Positions 38,533-46,335 of a stretch of DNA of 64,000 nt are shown here, piece after piece. The position numbers and the translations under genes were made by a program. This DNA is from Halobacillus sp. Marseille-Q1614 (lineage in GTDB: Bacteria; Bacillota; Bacilli; Bacillales; Halobacillaceae). The notes beneath the pieces are model-generated. The model was not told the origin of the DNA, searched no databases, and saw nothing but the letters and a program-made list of their open reading frames with translations. The stretch spans positions 3,720,001-3,784,000 of the forward strand of contig NZ_CADDWH010000001.1 of the NCBI RefSeq assembly GCF_902809865.1. Direction: 5' to 3'. Position 1 is the stretch's first letter, and the number at the start of each line of letters is the position of its first letter.

Positions 38533-38589
38533 CTTCGATAACCTTCCTTATCATCTTCACAACCATTTCAGTCCAATTTTTGCCCATTG
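38533..38589 (+). promoter_or_regulatory. Pyrimidine-rich, G-poor rho leader segment (possible rut site)
   Basis: This part of the 260-base leader between the glpX terminator and rho is rich in YC dinucleotides (about 17 C against 4 G) and shows no stable hairpin, the composition Rho prefers. B. subtilis rho is autogenously attenuated through its leader. Confidence 0.4.
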
Positions 38590-38653
38590 CTGAACGGAAG
38601 CTTGTTCGAAATTTTAAAATCTATAGAAAAAATTCAATAAAAGTGGTGATTTT

Positions 38654-39946
38654 GTGTCAGAAGTAACAATTTCTAGCTTAGAAACGATGACATTAAAAAA
38701 ACTCTACTCCTTAGCTAAGCAATTCAAAGTTTCTTATTATGCGAAGCTGACGAAGCGAGAGTTGATTTTCGCGATTCTAAAAGCTCAGGCAGAAAAAGAT
38801 GGTTTCTTATTTATGGACGGAATTCTTGAAATCATTCCATCCGAAGGTTTTGGTTTCTTACGTCCGATTAACTATTCTCCAAGTGCCGAAGACATTTATA
38901 TCTCAGCCTCCCAAATCCGCCGTTTCGACTTGCGTAATGGGGATAAAGTATCTGGAAAAGTCCGTCCACCAAAAGAAAACGAGCGGTACTACGGCTTGCT
39001 GCACGTAGATGCGGTGAATGGAGAAAATCCAGAAACGGCTAAGGAACGCGTACATTTCCCGGCATTGACGCCTTTATATCCTGACCGGCAAATGAAGCTT
39101 GAGACGGAAAGTAAAAAGCTGTCCACACGTATTATGGACATTATGTCCCCGGTCGGCTATGGCCAGCGTGGATTGATCGTTGCACCGCCAAAAGCCGGTA
39201 AAACGATGCTTTTAAAACAAATGGCGAACAGCATTACAACGAACCATCCGGACGCTAAATTGATTATTCTTCTTGTCGATGAGCGCCCGGAAGAAGTAAC
39301 AGATATTGAGCGTTCCGTAGCGCCCGATGTAGACGTGGTAAGCTCTACTTTTGATGAAGTCCCGGAGAACCATATTAAAGTGGCTGAGCTCGTTTTAGAA
39401 CGCGCGATGCGTCTAGTGGAGCACAAGCGTGACGTTATCATACTGATGGACAGCATTACCCGCCTTGCCCGTGCCTACAACCTTGTCATCCCGCCGAGCG
39501 GACGTACACTTTCAGGCGGTATCGACCCGGCAGCATTCCACCGTCCGAAGCGCTTCTTCGGAGCAGCAAGGAATATCGAAGAAGGAGGAAGCTTAACAAT
39601 CCTGGCTACCGCCTTAATCGATACAGGATCCCGGATGGATGATGTCATTTATGAGGAATTCAAAGGAACAGGGAACATGGAACTGCACCTCGACCGCAGC
39701 CTTGCCGAGCGACGTATCTTCCCTGCAATTGATATCGGCCGCTCAGGGACCCGTAAAGAGGAGCTTCTTTTACCTAAAGCTGAGCTGGATAAAGTCTGGG
39801 CGATCCGTAAAACGATGTCAGACTCCCACGATTTTACCGACCGCTTCCTGAGAAGGTTGCGTTCATCTAAGAATAATAAAGAATTCTTTGACCTGATGGA
39901 TAAAGAAATGCAAGGCAAGCCCGCCAAAGCAGGCGCAAGAAAATAA
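38654..39946 (+). CDS. rho: Transcription termination factor Rho
   Basis: This 430-residue hexameric RNA helicase starts at GTG 38654. It has an N-terminal Rho_N SAP-like domain (about 8-45), a cold-shock-like RNA-binding domain ([20 protein letters not shown], about 62-81), Walker [15 protein letters not shown] (about 178-191), Walker [18 protein letters not shown] (about 259-275), and the R-loop [11 protein letters not shown] (about 337). It lacks the insertion domain seen in some actinobacterial Rho. Confidence 0.97.
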   Translation: MSEVTISSLETMTLKKLYSLAKQFKVSYYAKLTKRELIFAILKAQAEKDGFLFMDGILEIIPSEGFGFLRPINYSPSAEDIYISASQIRRFDLRNGDKVSGKVRPPKENERYYGLLHVDAVNGENPETAKERVHFPALTPLYPDRQMKLETESKKLSTRIMDIMSPVGYGQRGLIVAPPKAGKTMLLKQMANSITTNHPDAKLIILLVDERPEEVTDIERSVAPDVDVVSSTFDEVPENHIKVAELVLERAMRLVEHKRDVIILMDSITRLARAYNLVIPPSGRTLSGGIDPAAFHRPKRFFGAARNIEEGGSLTILATALIDTGSRMDDVIYEEFKGTGNMELHLDRSLAERRIFPAIDIGRSGTRKEELLLPKAELDKVWAIRKTMSDSHDFTDRFLRRLRSSKNNKEFFDLMDKEMQGKPAKAGARK

Positions 39947-40091
39947 TAACCGATAAGCTGTTGCAATGATTATCCCAGGCTGATATAATCTTTCTATGTG
40001 AGTTTCAGTACAAGGTGTATCGACTAACCTTCGACGGCTCTTACAATAACTCTGTTTCCAAAGGAATCAGGGCAAAAAGGAGTGGAAGAAC

Positions 40092-40337
40092 ATGAGAGAA
40101 GGAATTCATCCAGAATACCGTAAAGTTGTATTCCTAGACACAAGTTCTGATTTTAAATTTCTAACCGGATCAACTCAAGCGTCCGATGAGACAATTGAAT
40201 GGGAAGATGGCAACACTTACCCGCTAATCCGTGTAGAAATCAGTTCAGAATCTCATCCGTTCTACACAGGCAAACAGAAAGCTGACAAAGCTGGTGGCCG
40301 TGTGGATCGCTTTAAGAAAAAATATAACCTTTCATAA
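40092..40337 (+). CDS. rpmE2: Ribosomal protein L31, type B (zinc-free)
   Basis: This 81-residue protein begins [20 protein letters not shown] and ends [12 protein letters not shown]. It has the insertion of type B L31 and contains no cysteine, whereas type A L31 binds zinc through CxxC pairs. In B. subtilis the gene at this rho-tdk site is the zinc-binding rpmE, and type B (ytiA) is elsewhere under Zur control. No Zur box was found before this gene. AAAAAGGAGTGG precedes the ATG. Confidence 0.93.
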   Translation: MREGIHPEYRKVVFLDTSSDFKFLTGSTQASDETIEWEDGNTYPLIRVEISSESHPFYTGKQKADKAGGRVDRFKKKYNLS

Positions 40338-40383
40338 TTATCAACGAGTGCCCACAAAGCATTCCTTGAATATTTTGAACGAA

Positions 40384-40419
40384 AACAGGCAAATTCACTT
40401 ACCGTTTGCCTGTTTTTTA
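40384..40419 (+). terminator. Intrinsic terminator of rpmE2
   Basis: ACAGGCAAA pairs with TTTGCCTGT, followed by TTTTTT. Confidence 0.88.
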
Positions 40420-40425
40420 TTGTAA

Positions 40426-40620
40426 GAAAAGCGTAGGCGGCCTGGTAGACACGACACGCATAAGCAAGGTGCCGCAATCAGATGGTTTTGCATGATGAAG
40501 GCAGTTTGCTTATGACCTCGAGCAGCTAGGTGCTCGAGCTGGACAAAAGAAAAGCGAAGGCGAGAGTTGAGGAGCGTACGTATAAGCAAAACGCGGAGTG
40601 AAGTGCTCTATCTTCACAGC
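40426..40620. repeat. AGAAAAGCG/GCATAAGC repeat, third locus
   Basis: One full copy (40426-40545) is followed by a degenerate second copy (40547-40620) that keeps AGAAAAGCG and GTATAAGC but loses the second arm. They lie in the 441-base rpmE2-tdk gap. Confidence 0.8.
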
Positions 40621-40692
40621 CGAACGCCAGAACCGCATTCAAATGTTTAGAACAGCGCCGTTTAGATAAAATAAAGAACGAATGAAGGAAAG

Positions 40693-40742
40693 CTGTCCTG
40701 AGACGATCATGGATCTCGTGGTCGTCCAGAGAGAGCTTTTTT
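40693..40742 (+). terminator. Terminator-like hairpin just upstream of tdk
   Basis: AAAGCT pairs with AGCTTT, enclosing GACGATCAT with GTGGTCGTC, and a T-run follows. It ends about 36 bases before the tdk start, so any promoter upstream of it would be attenuated. Confidence 0.65.
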
Positions 40743-40778
40743 AGTGAAGTGCTTACGAGGAGAAGGGAGACAGTTGAC

Positions 40779-41399
40779 GTGTATGTGATGAAGCAAAGTG
40801 GATGGGTAGAAGTCATCTGTGGAAGTATGTTTAGTGGGAAATCGGAGGAGCTGATCCGCCGGGTACGCCGTGCTACATATGGAAATTTGTCTGTACGTGT
40901 ATTTAAGCCTGCGATCGATAATCGATATAAAGAGGACTCGATTGTATCCCACAACGGGACATCGGTATTAGCCCGTCCGGTGAGTGAATCCCTCGAAATC
41001 CTTCCAGAAGTCGGGGAAGATGTCGATATAGTCGGAATTGATGAAGTGCAGTTTTTTGATGATAATATTATAGAAGTCGTCGAATGCCTCGCGGACCGCG
41101 GCATTCGTGTCATTGTGGCCGGTCTCGATACCGATTTTCGCGGAGAGCCTTTTGGAAAAGTTCCTGAGCTTATGGCCTTAAGCGAAAGTGTCACAAAGCT
41201 TAACGCCATCTGCCCGGTATGCGGCTCACCGGCAAGCCGTACGCAGCGACTGATTGACGGCAAGCCGGCTTCTTATGATGACCCGATTATTTTAGTCGGG
41301 GCTTCCGAATCTTATGAACCGCGCTGCCGCCACCACCATGAGGTGCCTAATAAGCCCAGGCAGCCCAAAATAAAAGAACACGTCGAGACCTATCGCTAA
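40779..41399 (+). CDS. tdk: Thymidine kinase
   Basis: This 206-residue type II thymidine kinase has P-loop [14 protein letters not shown] (about 13-26), the DEVQFF motif (about 89-94), the lasso [17 protein letters not shown] and the zinc ligands CPVC...CRHHHE. GTG 40779 gives MYVMKQSGW, matching the family N-terminus, about nine bases after AAGGGAG; ATG 40788 is the alternative. It salvages thymidine to dTMP. Confidence 0.93.
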   Translation: MYVMKQSGWVEVICGSMFSGKSEELIRRVRRATYGNLSVRVFKPAIDNRYKEDSIVSHNGTSVLARPVSESLEILPEVGEDVDIVGIDEVQFFDDNIIEVVECLADRGIRVIVAGLDTDFRGEPFGKVPELMALSESVTKLNAICPVCGSPASRTQRLIDGKPASYDDPIILVGASESYEPRCRHHHEVPNKPRQPKIKEHVETYR

Positions 41400-41404
41400 A
41401 TAAA

Positions 41405-41436
41405 AAAATCCCGTGCCCTGGTGCACGGGATTTTTT
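41405..41436 (+). terminator. Intrinsic terminator of tdk
   Basis: AAATCCCGTGC pairs with GCACGGGATTT, followed by TTTT. Confidence 0.92.
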
Positions 41437-41581
41437 AATTGGATCGGATTTCTTGGTCCAGGGGAAGGTTTTTTGTATAATAAGCAGTAAAACATAAGCC
41501 GTAAAGGAATACATACAGGTTCATCGAGCAACCTAAGGTTAGAATAAAAAGGCGGCCATTTTAGGATCAGGTACTAACTGA

Positions 41582-41629
41582 GGTACCAGGTACCAAAAGT
41601 CGCTTCACTGGTACCAGGTACCGGGTACC
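41582..41629. repeat. GGTACC palindrome cluster, locus 4
   Basis: GGTACCAGGTACC occurs at 41582-41594 and 41610-41622, and GGTACC again at 41624-41629. It lies in the 324-base gap between tdk and the amidinotransferase-fold gene; the rest of that gap shows no ORF. Confidence 0.85.
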
Positions 41630-41723
41630 ACCCAAAAAAATCAGCTGAAAAAGGTTTAGAGTATATGGGTTTAAGTGAAAATATAAGGAGAATAACACCC
41701 CCTGGGCGATGGAGGAATCATGA

Positions 41724-42584
41724 ATGCAGACGATGAATGCGAACTCAAATCAATCAATGGGTTGTGAAACCGAGTATGGCACGTTAGTCAATGTCTTGGT
41801 GAGCAAGCCGGAACACATGAAAATCACCGAAATTATTAACGAAACTCAAAAGCATTACGCTTCAGAGAATATCGATGTCGACCGTGCGTTAAAGCAGCAC
41901 GAGGAGTTCGTAAGTCTCCTGCAGAATCATAACGTCGATGTGGGGTATATTCCGGCACATCCGCGATTTAATGAACAGGTTTTTACGAGAGATATTGGCT
42001 TTTGCATTGGCCAGCACTTATACATTTCTTCGCTGGCAAGTGACTTAAGGAAAGAGGAAGTCGAGCCGCTGATTGAATTCATAGAAGAAATGAACATTAC
42101 GTATACACAGCTGACGGGGCCTTCGATTGAAGGAGGAGACGTCATTATTAACGGCCAGACCATCTATGTCGGCATTAGTGAGCGTACGACGCTTTCAGCA
42201 GCAGAGCAGCTTCAAAAAACACTGCCTGCCTACACAGTCATCCCGCTTGAGCTTCGTGAGGATATTTTACATTTAGACTGCGCATTTAATATTGTCGATG
42301 AAAAAACGGCGCTTCTGTTTCCGGATGCCTTTAAACAAAAGGACGTTGACCTTTTAAAACAGACGTTCCACTGTATTGAAGTAGGCGGGCAGGAACAGTT
42401 CCAGTTAGGGACGAATGTGTTATCGATCGGCGGTCGTAAAGTGATCAGCCTTCCGCAAAATGAACGGGTGAATCAAGAGCTTCGCGGCGCCGGATTTGAA
42501 GTGCTGGAAGTGGATTTATCCGAAATTATAAAATCAGGCGGCTCGTTCCGCTGCTGTACATTACCCATAAACCGCCAGTCATAA
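41724..42584 (+). CDS. Dimethylarginine dimethylaminohydrolase-like amidinohydrolase (YkgA type)
   Basis: This 286-residue pentein-fold protein has the guanidine-binding EGGD (PSIEGGDVII, about 135-144), His in DILHLDCAFNIV (about 186) and a nucleophile Cys near the C-terminus (SFRCCTLPI, about 275-283). These are the catalytic triad positions of DDAH/arginine deiminase relatives, so it probably hydrolyses a guanidino compound; the exact substrate is unknown. GGAGGA lies seven bases before ATG 41724. Confidence 0.85.
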   Translation: MQTMNANSNQSMGCETEYGTLVNVLVSKPEHMKITEIINETQKHYASENIDVDRALKQHEEFVSLLQNHNVDVGYIPAHPRFNEQVFTRDIGFCIGQHLYISSLASDLRKEEVEPLIEFIEEMNITYTQLTGPSIEGGDVIINGQTIYVGISERTTLSAAEQLQKTLPAYTVIPLELREDILHLDCAFNIVDEKTALLFPDAFKQKDVDLLKQTFHCIEVGGQEQFQLGTNVLSIGGRKVISLPQNERVNQELRGAGFEVLEVDLSEIIKSGGSFRCCTLPINRQS

Positions 42585-42587
42585 GGA

Positions 42588-42646
42588 AGCATAATCACCC
42601 TCTTCTCGGTCAAACTAGTAAAAAAGAGAAGAGGTGATTTTTTATG
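42588..42646 (+). promoter_or_regulatory. Forespore-type promoter embedded in a terminator that also hides the ribosome site
   Basis: AGCATA (42588-42593), 17 bases and CAAACTA (42611-42617) match sigma-G/F promoters. AATCACCCTCTTCTC (42593-42607) pairs with GAGAAGAGGTGATT (42626-42639; one bulged C), and TTTT and the ATG follow directly. Thus the 5' arm is the promoter spacer, the -10 lies in the loop, and the 3' arm is the ribosome site. Confidence 0.7.
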
Positions 42647-43036
42647 CTTCGTTTACTACTGACTATCGGCCTGATCCTTTTAACAGCAGGCTGTTATAAT
42701 ACTAATGAAATGCAGGGCCATACGAATCGCCAGGATATTATGGATATGGGCGTTCAAAAAGAGCCGTCCCCTACAACAGATAACCCGCGTTCGATTGAGC
42801 GCGTTGGAGATACTTGGGGATTAAAGCAGGACCGTGACCAGATCCGCAATGCGGCTCATACCGTTCCTGGTGTCCACGTACAAAGAATTATTATGGAGAA
42901 CAACCACGCATGGGTGACCGTATCAACAGATAAGAAACTGGCTGATGATGAGAAAGAGCAATGGACCAAGGATATGGCCAAGACGATTCGGGATGCGGTG
43001 CCAGGCTATGACGTAACGGTAAAAACAGAAGGGTAA
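42644..43036 (+). CDS. YhcN/YlaJ-type sporulation lipoprotein
   Basis: This 130-residue protein has a signal peptide and lipobox LLTAGC (Cys18), a polar linker and a C-terminal domain (AAHTVPGVHVQRIIMENNHA, then KKLADDEKEQW) typical of YhcN/YlaJ. Members are spore membrane lipoproteins made in the forespore. The control region above supports forespore expression. The terminator stem also closes the upstream gene's transcript. Confidence 0.82.
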   Translation: MLRLLLTIGLILLTAGCYNTNEMQGHTNRQDIMDMGVQKEPSPTTDNPRSIERVGDTWGLKQDRDQIRNAAHTVPGVHVQRIIMENNHAWVTVSTDKKLADDEKEQWTKDMAKTIRDAVPGYDVTVKTEG

Positions 43037-43130
43037 GGAACTGAATTCCTGCTCCTTTTACTCGACGTGGTTGTAACCGTAACGGCTCTATAATATAATT
43101 GTACTGTTATGGAGAAAGAGGTGCATACCA

Positions 43131-44201
43131 TTGATCGAACGTTTACAAACCCTTGAAGATCGTTATGAAAAATTAAATGAATTGCTCAGCGATCCTGAAG
43201 TAATTTCTGATACAAATAAGCTGCGTGAATACTCGAAAGAACAATCCGGTTTACAAGAAACGGTGGCGGCTTACCGCGAGTATAAAGAAGTCATCGAACA
43301 GCTGGATGATGCGAAAGCCATGCTGAGTGAAAGCCTGGACGACGACATGGAAGAGATGGTGAAAGAAGAAATCTCCGAACTGTCCGAACGCAAGACAGAG
43401 CTTGAGGAAAGACTGAAGGTTCTTATGCTTCCTTCTGACCCGAACGATGACAAGAACGTTATCGTAGAGGTCCGCGGTGCAGCCGGTGGTGACGAAGCCG
43501 CTTTATTTGCGGGTGACTTGTACCGTATGTACGCACGATATGCGGAATCTCAAGGCTGGAAAATCGAAGTCATTGAGTCTACGTCCAACGAAGTCGGCGG
43601 CTATAAAGAGATTATCTTTATGATTAAAGGTAACCGTGCCTATTCTAAAATGAAATTCGAAAACGGAGCGCACCGTGTTCAGCGTGTACCGGAAACCGAA
43701 TCAGGAGGTCGTATTCATACATCCACAGCGACAGTGGCTGTACTTCCTGAAGCGGAAGAGGTAGAGGTTGAAATTCACGATAAAGATATCCGTGTTGACA
43801 CGTTTGCCTCAAGCGGACCTGGCGGACAGAGTGTAAACACGACGATGTCAGCCGTACGATTGACACACGAACCAACTGGAATCGTTGTTTCCTGTCAGGA
43901 TGAAAAATCCCAGATTAAGAACAAGGAAAAAGCAATGAAAGTTCTTCGTGCCCGTGTTTATGATAAGTTCCAGCGCGAAGAACAGGCAAAACTGGATGAA
44001 ACACGTAAATCCGCTGTCGGCACCGGAGACCGCTCTGAGCGTATCCGTACGTACAACTTCCCGCAGTCCCGTGTATCCGATCACCGCATCGGTCTTACGC
44101 TTCAGAAGCTTGACCAGATTCTGCAAGGGAACTTGGATGAGATTTTGGATGCTCTGATTATGGAAGAACAAGCGAAGAAACTGGAAGCGATCGGAGAATA
44201 A
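43131..44201 (+). CDS. prfA: Peptide chain release factor 1
   Basis: This 356-residue factor has a codon-reading PxT motif in [10 protein letters not shown] (about 184) and the peptidyl-tRNA hydrolysis GGQ in [11 protein letters not shown] (about 229), whose Gln is methylated by PrmC encoded next. The start is TTG 43131 ([19 protein letters not shown]) after AAAGAGGTG, as homologues begin there. It reads UAA and UAG. Confidence 0.96.
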   Translation: MIERLQTLEDRYEKLNELLSDPEVISDTNKLREYSKEQSGLQETVAAYREYKEVIEQLDDAKAMLSESLDDDMEEMVKEEISELSERKTELEERLKVLMLPSDPNDDKNVIVEVRGAAGGDEAALFAGDLYRMYARYAESQGWKIEVIESTSNEVGGYKEIIFMIKGNRAYSKMKFENGAHRVQRVPETESGGRIHTSTATVAVLPEAEEVEVEIHDKDIRVDTFASSGPGGQSVNTTMSAVRLTHEPTGIVVSCQDEKSQIKNKEKAMKVLRARVYDKFQREEQAKLDETRKSAVGTGDRSERIRTYNFPQSRVSDHRIGLTLQKLDQILQGNLDEILDALIMEEQAKKLEAIGE

Positions 44202-44203
44202 TT

Positions 44204-45043
44204 ATGGTTTTTACTACGATTGAAGAAGCCCGCCGCTGGGCTTCTCTTTTTTTAAAAGAATATGACCGTGAACCACGCGTCGCCGACCTCTTGTTAGAGG
44301 ATATTCTGGATTTGAGCTTTGCGATGCTGCTTGCTTACGGACGGGATCCTTTACCTCAGGAGCTGAAAAATTCTTTTATTGAAAAAGTAAAAGAGCACGC
44401 CGAAACGGGAAAACCGGTTCAGCACATTATCGGCCGCGCTCACTTTTACGGACGTGAGTTTAATGTTAATGAACACGTCCTGATTCCTAGGCCGGAAACC
44501 GAAGAGCTGATCGATGGCGTCCTTTCGCGTCTTGTGCCAAGTGACCAAACAATCGCAGATATCGGCACAGGCAGCGGCATTATTGCTGTGACACTTCAGC
44601 TTGAAACAGGACGCCGCGTCATCGCGAGCGATATCTCGCCGGAAGCTGTGCAAACCGCACAAGCCAATGCGAAGCAGCAAGGTGCTTCGATCGACTGGCG
44701 AACTGGAGATTTCCTTGAGCCATTACACAATGCTGCGATTGATGTTCTTGTTTCAAACCCGCCGTATATTGATCGATCGGAACCGCTTCATGATACCGTG
44801 AAAAATTATGATCCATCTCTCGCTCTTTTTGCTGATAATGAAGGATTGGCCGCCTATGAAACCATCCTTACCCAAGTTAAAAAGAGAGAGCAGAAGCCTA
44901 GGCTGATCGCTTTTGAAATCGGCTATCAGCAGGGTGAAGCAGTTAAAGGGATCATTCAAACGATTCTAGGAAACTATCAAGTCACGATTGAAAAGGATAT
45001 TAACGGAAAAGACCGAATGGTTTTCGCAATTCAAGATTCATAG
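44204..45043 (+). CDS. prmC: Release factor glutamine N5-methyltransferase
   Basis: This 279-residue AdoMet enzyme has an N-terminal helical domain (about 1-75), motif I ADIGTGSGIIAVTLQLE (about 113-129) and catalytic NPPY in LVSNPPYIDRSE (about 184). It begins two bases after the prfA stop, so the pair is co-transcribed. Its last codons overlap the -35 region of the spoIIR promoter. It is the HemK/YwkE equivalent. Confidence 0.95.
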   Translation: MVFTTIEEARRWASLFLKEYDREPRVADLLLEDILDLSFAMLLAYGRDPLPQELKNSFIEKVKEHAETGKPVQHIIGRAHFYGREFNVNEHVLIPRPETEELIDGVLSRLVPSDQTIADIGTGSGIIAVTLQLETGRRVIASDISPEAVQTAQANAKQQGASIDWRTGDFLEPLHNAAIDVLVSNPPYIDRSEPLHDTVKNYDPSLALFADNEGLAAYETILTQVKKREQKPRLIAFEIGYQQGEAVKGIIQTILGNYQVTIEKDINGKDRMVFAIQDS

Positions 45044-45101
45044 GTTTAAAAAATTCCTCCCCGGGCCACAATGGTTATCAACAGGGAGGGATTTTTTTAT
45101 G
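45043..45101 (+). promoter_or_regulatory. Sigma-F-type promoter of spoIIR embedded in a terminator/ribosome-site hairpin
   Basis: GTTTA (45044-45048), 15 bases and GGCCACAATG (45064-45073) match the sigma-F consensus GYWTA-N15-GGNRANAHTR at 14 of 15 positions. AAAAAATTCCTCCC (45048-45061) pairs with GGGAGGGATTTTTT (45084-45097) with one G-U pair, and the ATG follows at 45099. The layout equals that at 42588-42646. Confidence 0.8.
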
Positions 45102-45713
45102 AAAAATGCAATCATACCTATACTTATTATTTTTATTACTGTTACAAGTCTTTTATATGGAACACCGGAAGAAAAAGTAAGCGGGGCTGAATATCAAGTG
45201 ATCCCTGATGAAGCGATCCGCTTGAGAATCTTGGCCGACAGCAACGATGACGCGGCACAGGCACTAAAAAGAGAAGTGCGTGACCGCGTGAATGCTGAAA
45301 TCACGACATGGGTGGAATCTTTAACATCGATTGAAGCAGCCAGAATACTGATTCAAAGCCGTTTAGGAGAAATTGAAGAGATTGTCGGTGAGACAGTAGC
45401 AGATTATGGGGTTAAGCAAAGTTATCAAGTCGATTACGGAAAATCCGTCAAATTCCCGACGAAAATGTATGGATCTTACATTTACCCGGCCGGTGAGTAT
45501 GAAGCGATTTTAATTACAATAGGGGAAGGGGAAGGCGATAATTGGTGGTGTGTGTTGTTTCCGCCGCTATGCTTCCTTGATTTTTCAAACGGAGCTTCTG
45601 TTGCAGAAGCAGCAGAAACAGAAGATTCCAAAGAAGAGCCTGAAGTACAGGAACAGCAAGAAGAAGAAGTTGAGTTCTTTCTCGTAAAACTATGGAATAA
45701 ATTATTTTCCTAG
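45099..45713 (+). CDS. spoIIR: Stage II sporulation protein R
   Basis: This 204-residue protein has an N-terminal secretion/anchor helix (about 2-20), then the conserved DEAIRLRILADSNDDAAQAL (about 35-54) and YGSYIYPAGEYEAILITIGEG (about 126-146), and an acidic tail. SpoIIR is secreted from the forespore to trigger SpoIIGA processing of pro-sigma-E. ATG 45099 is used; the longer frame from 44988 overlaps prmC and lacks a ribosome site. Confidence 0.93.
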   Translation: MKNAIIPILIIFITVTSLLYGTPEEKVSGAEYQVIPDEAIRLRILADSNDDAAQALKREVRDRVNAEITTWVESLTSIEAARILIQSRLGEIEEIVGETVADYGVKQSYQVDYGKSVKFPTKMYGSYIYPAGEYEAILITIGEGEGDNWWCVLFPPLCFLDFSNGASVAEAAETEDSKEEPEVQEQQEEEVEFFLVKLWNKLFS

Positions 45714-45764
45714 CATAACAGCCGTCCCTGATTCATAGAGTGGTAGAGAAAGGCGGTGGCGTTT

Positions 45765-46094
45765 ATGTATATTGAAAAATTAAAAGATGGAAAAGAAAGC
45801 GAATATGCGATCAAACAAAAGCATGAAGACATAGGAACGTTTATTTTAGATGACCAGGGTAATGGGATAAAAAGGCTGAGAAGACTGCAGCTCGATGGAA
45901 ATGTTACGACAACAGGCATTCTCTATATTTTTGAACTGATCCAGACGTACGCGAAAATAGAAGAACTGCGTGAACTTCAAGTGAAAAGTCATTCACAGGA
46001 GCTCAGCACCATCCTTAAACATCAGCAGTTCGTCCTCTGTAATCAAAAGGAGCAGCTGTGGACATACACAGTGGATTGTGGAAAAGTGGAGTAG
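45765..46094 (+). CDS. Small protein of unknown function, possibly GNAT-like
   Basis: This 109-residue protein is placed between spoIIR and ywlC, where B. subtilis has ywlA and ywlB. The C-terminal part (TTGILYIFELIQTYAKIEEL, then ILKHQQFVLCNQKEQLW) is reminiscent of the end of a GNAT acetyltransferase such as YwlB, but the acetyl-CoA loop is not evident. ATG 45765 follows GGCGGTGG; GTG 45756 overlaps it. Confidence 0.6.
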   Translation: MYIEKLKDGKESEYAIKQKHEDIGTFILDDQGNGIKRLRRLQLDGNVTTTGILYIFELIQTYAKIEELRELQVKSHSQELSTILKHQQFVLCNQKEQLWTYTVDCGKVE

Positions 46095-46335
46095 TTATTC
46101 ACAATCATTCATATAACTGTGAATAACTTGTGAATAGTGGGAGTTATTTTTAACGGTAACCGTTATTTATTCTCTGGATATGTGGATAAACCAGTGGATA
46201 AGTTGAGGATATCTTGTTAATAATGCCTGAATTTGCGATTTTTATAGGATTTATTCATAATAATATGTAGAAATGGTGCAGTAAAAGGAGTCTTTAGGCA
46301 TGAATGAACAAACTAAACTGTGGAAATTATCCACA
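46095..46335. promoter_or_regulatory. DnaA-box cluster upstream of ywlC
   Basis: Six boxes lie in 240 bases: TTATTCACA 46095, TGTGAATAA 46118, TGTGAATAG 46129, TGTGGATAA 46181 (perfect), AGTGGATAA 46193 and TTATCCACA 46327 (perfect, inside the ywlC start). A 15-base palindrome TAACGGTAACCGTTA lies at 46151-46165. The ywlC region is one of the DnaA-box clusters known in B. subtilis. Confidence 0.75.

Noticed and set aside
41437-41723. Guanidine riboswitch before the amidinohydrolase gene
   Set aside because: No ACGA/ACGR guanidine motif or expected pairing could be found; the gap holds the GGTACC repeats instead.
46095-46335. Replication origin (oriC) from the DnaA-box cluster
   Set aside because: No dnaA or dnaN gene and no A+T-rich unwinding region beside it; the gene order places it away from oriC. 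A regulatory or titration cluster fits better.
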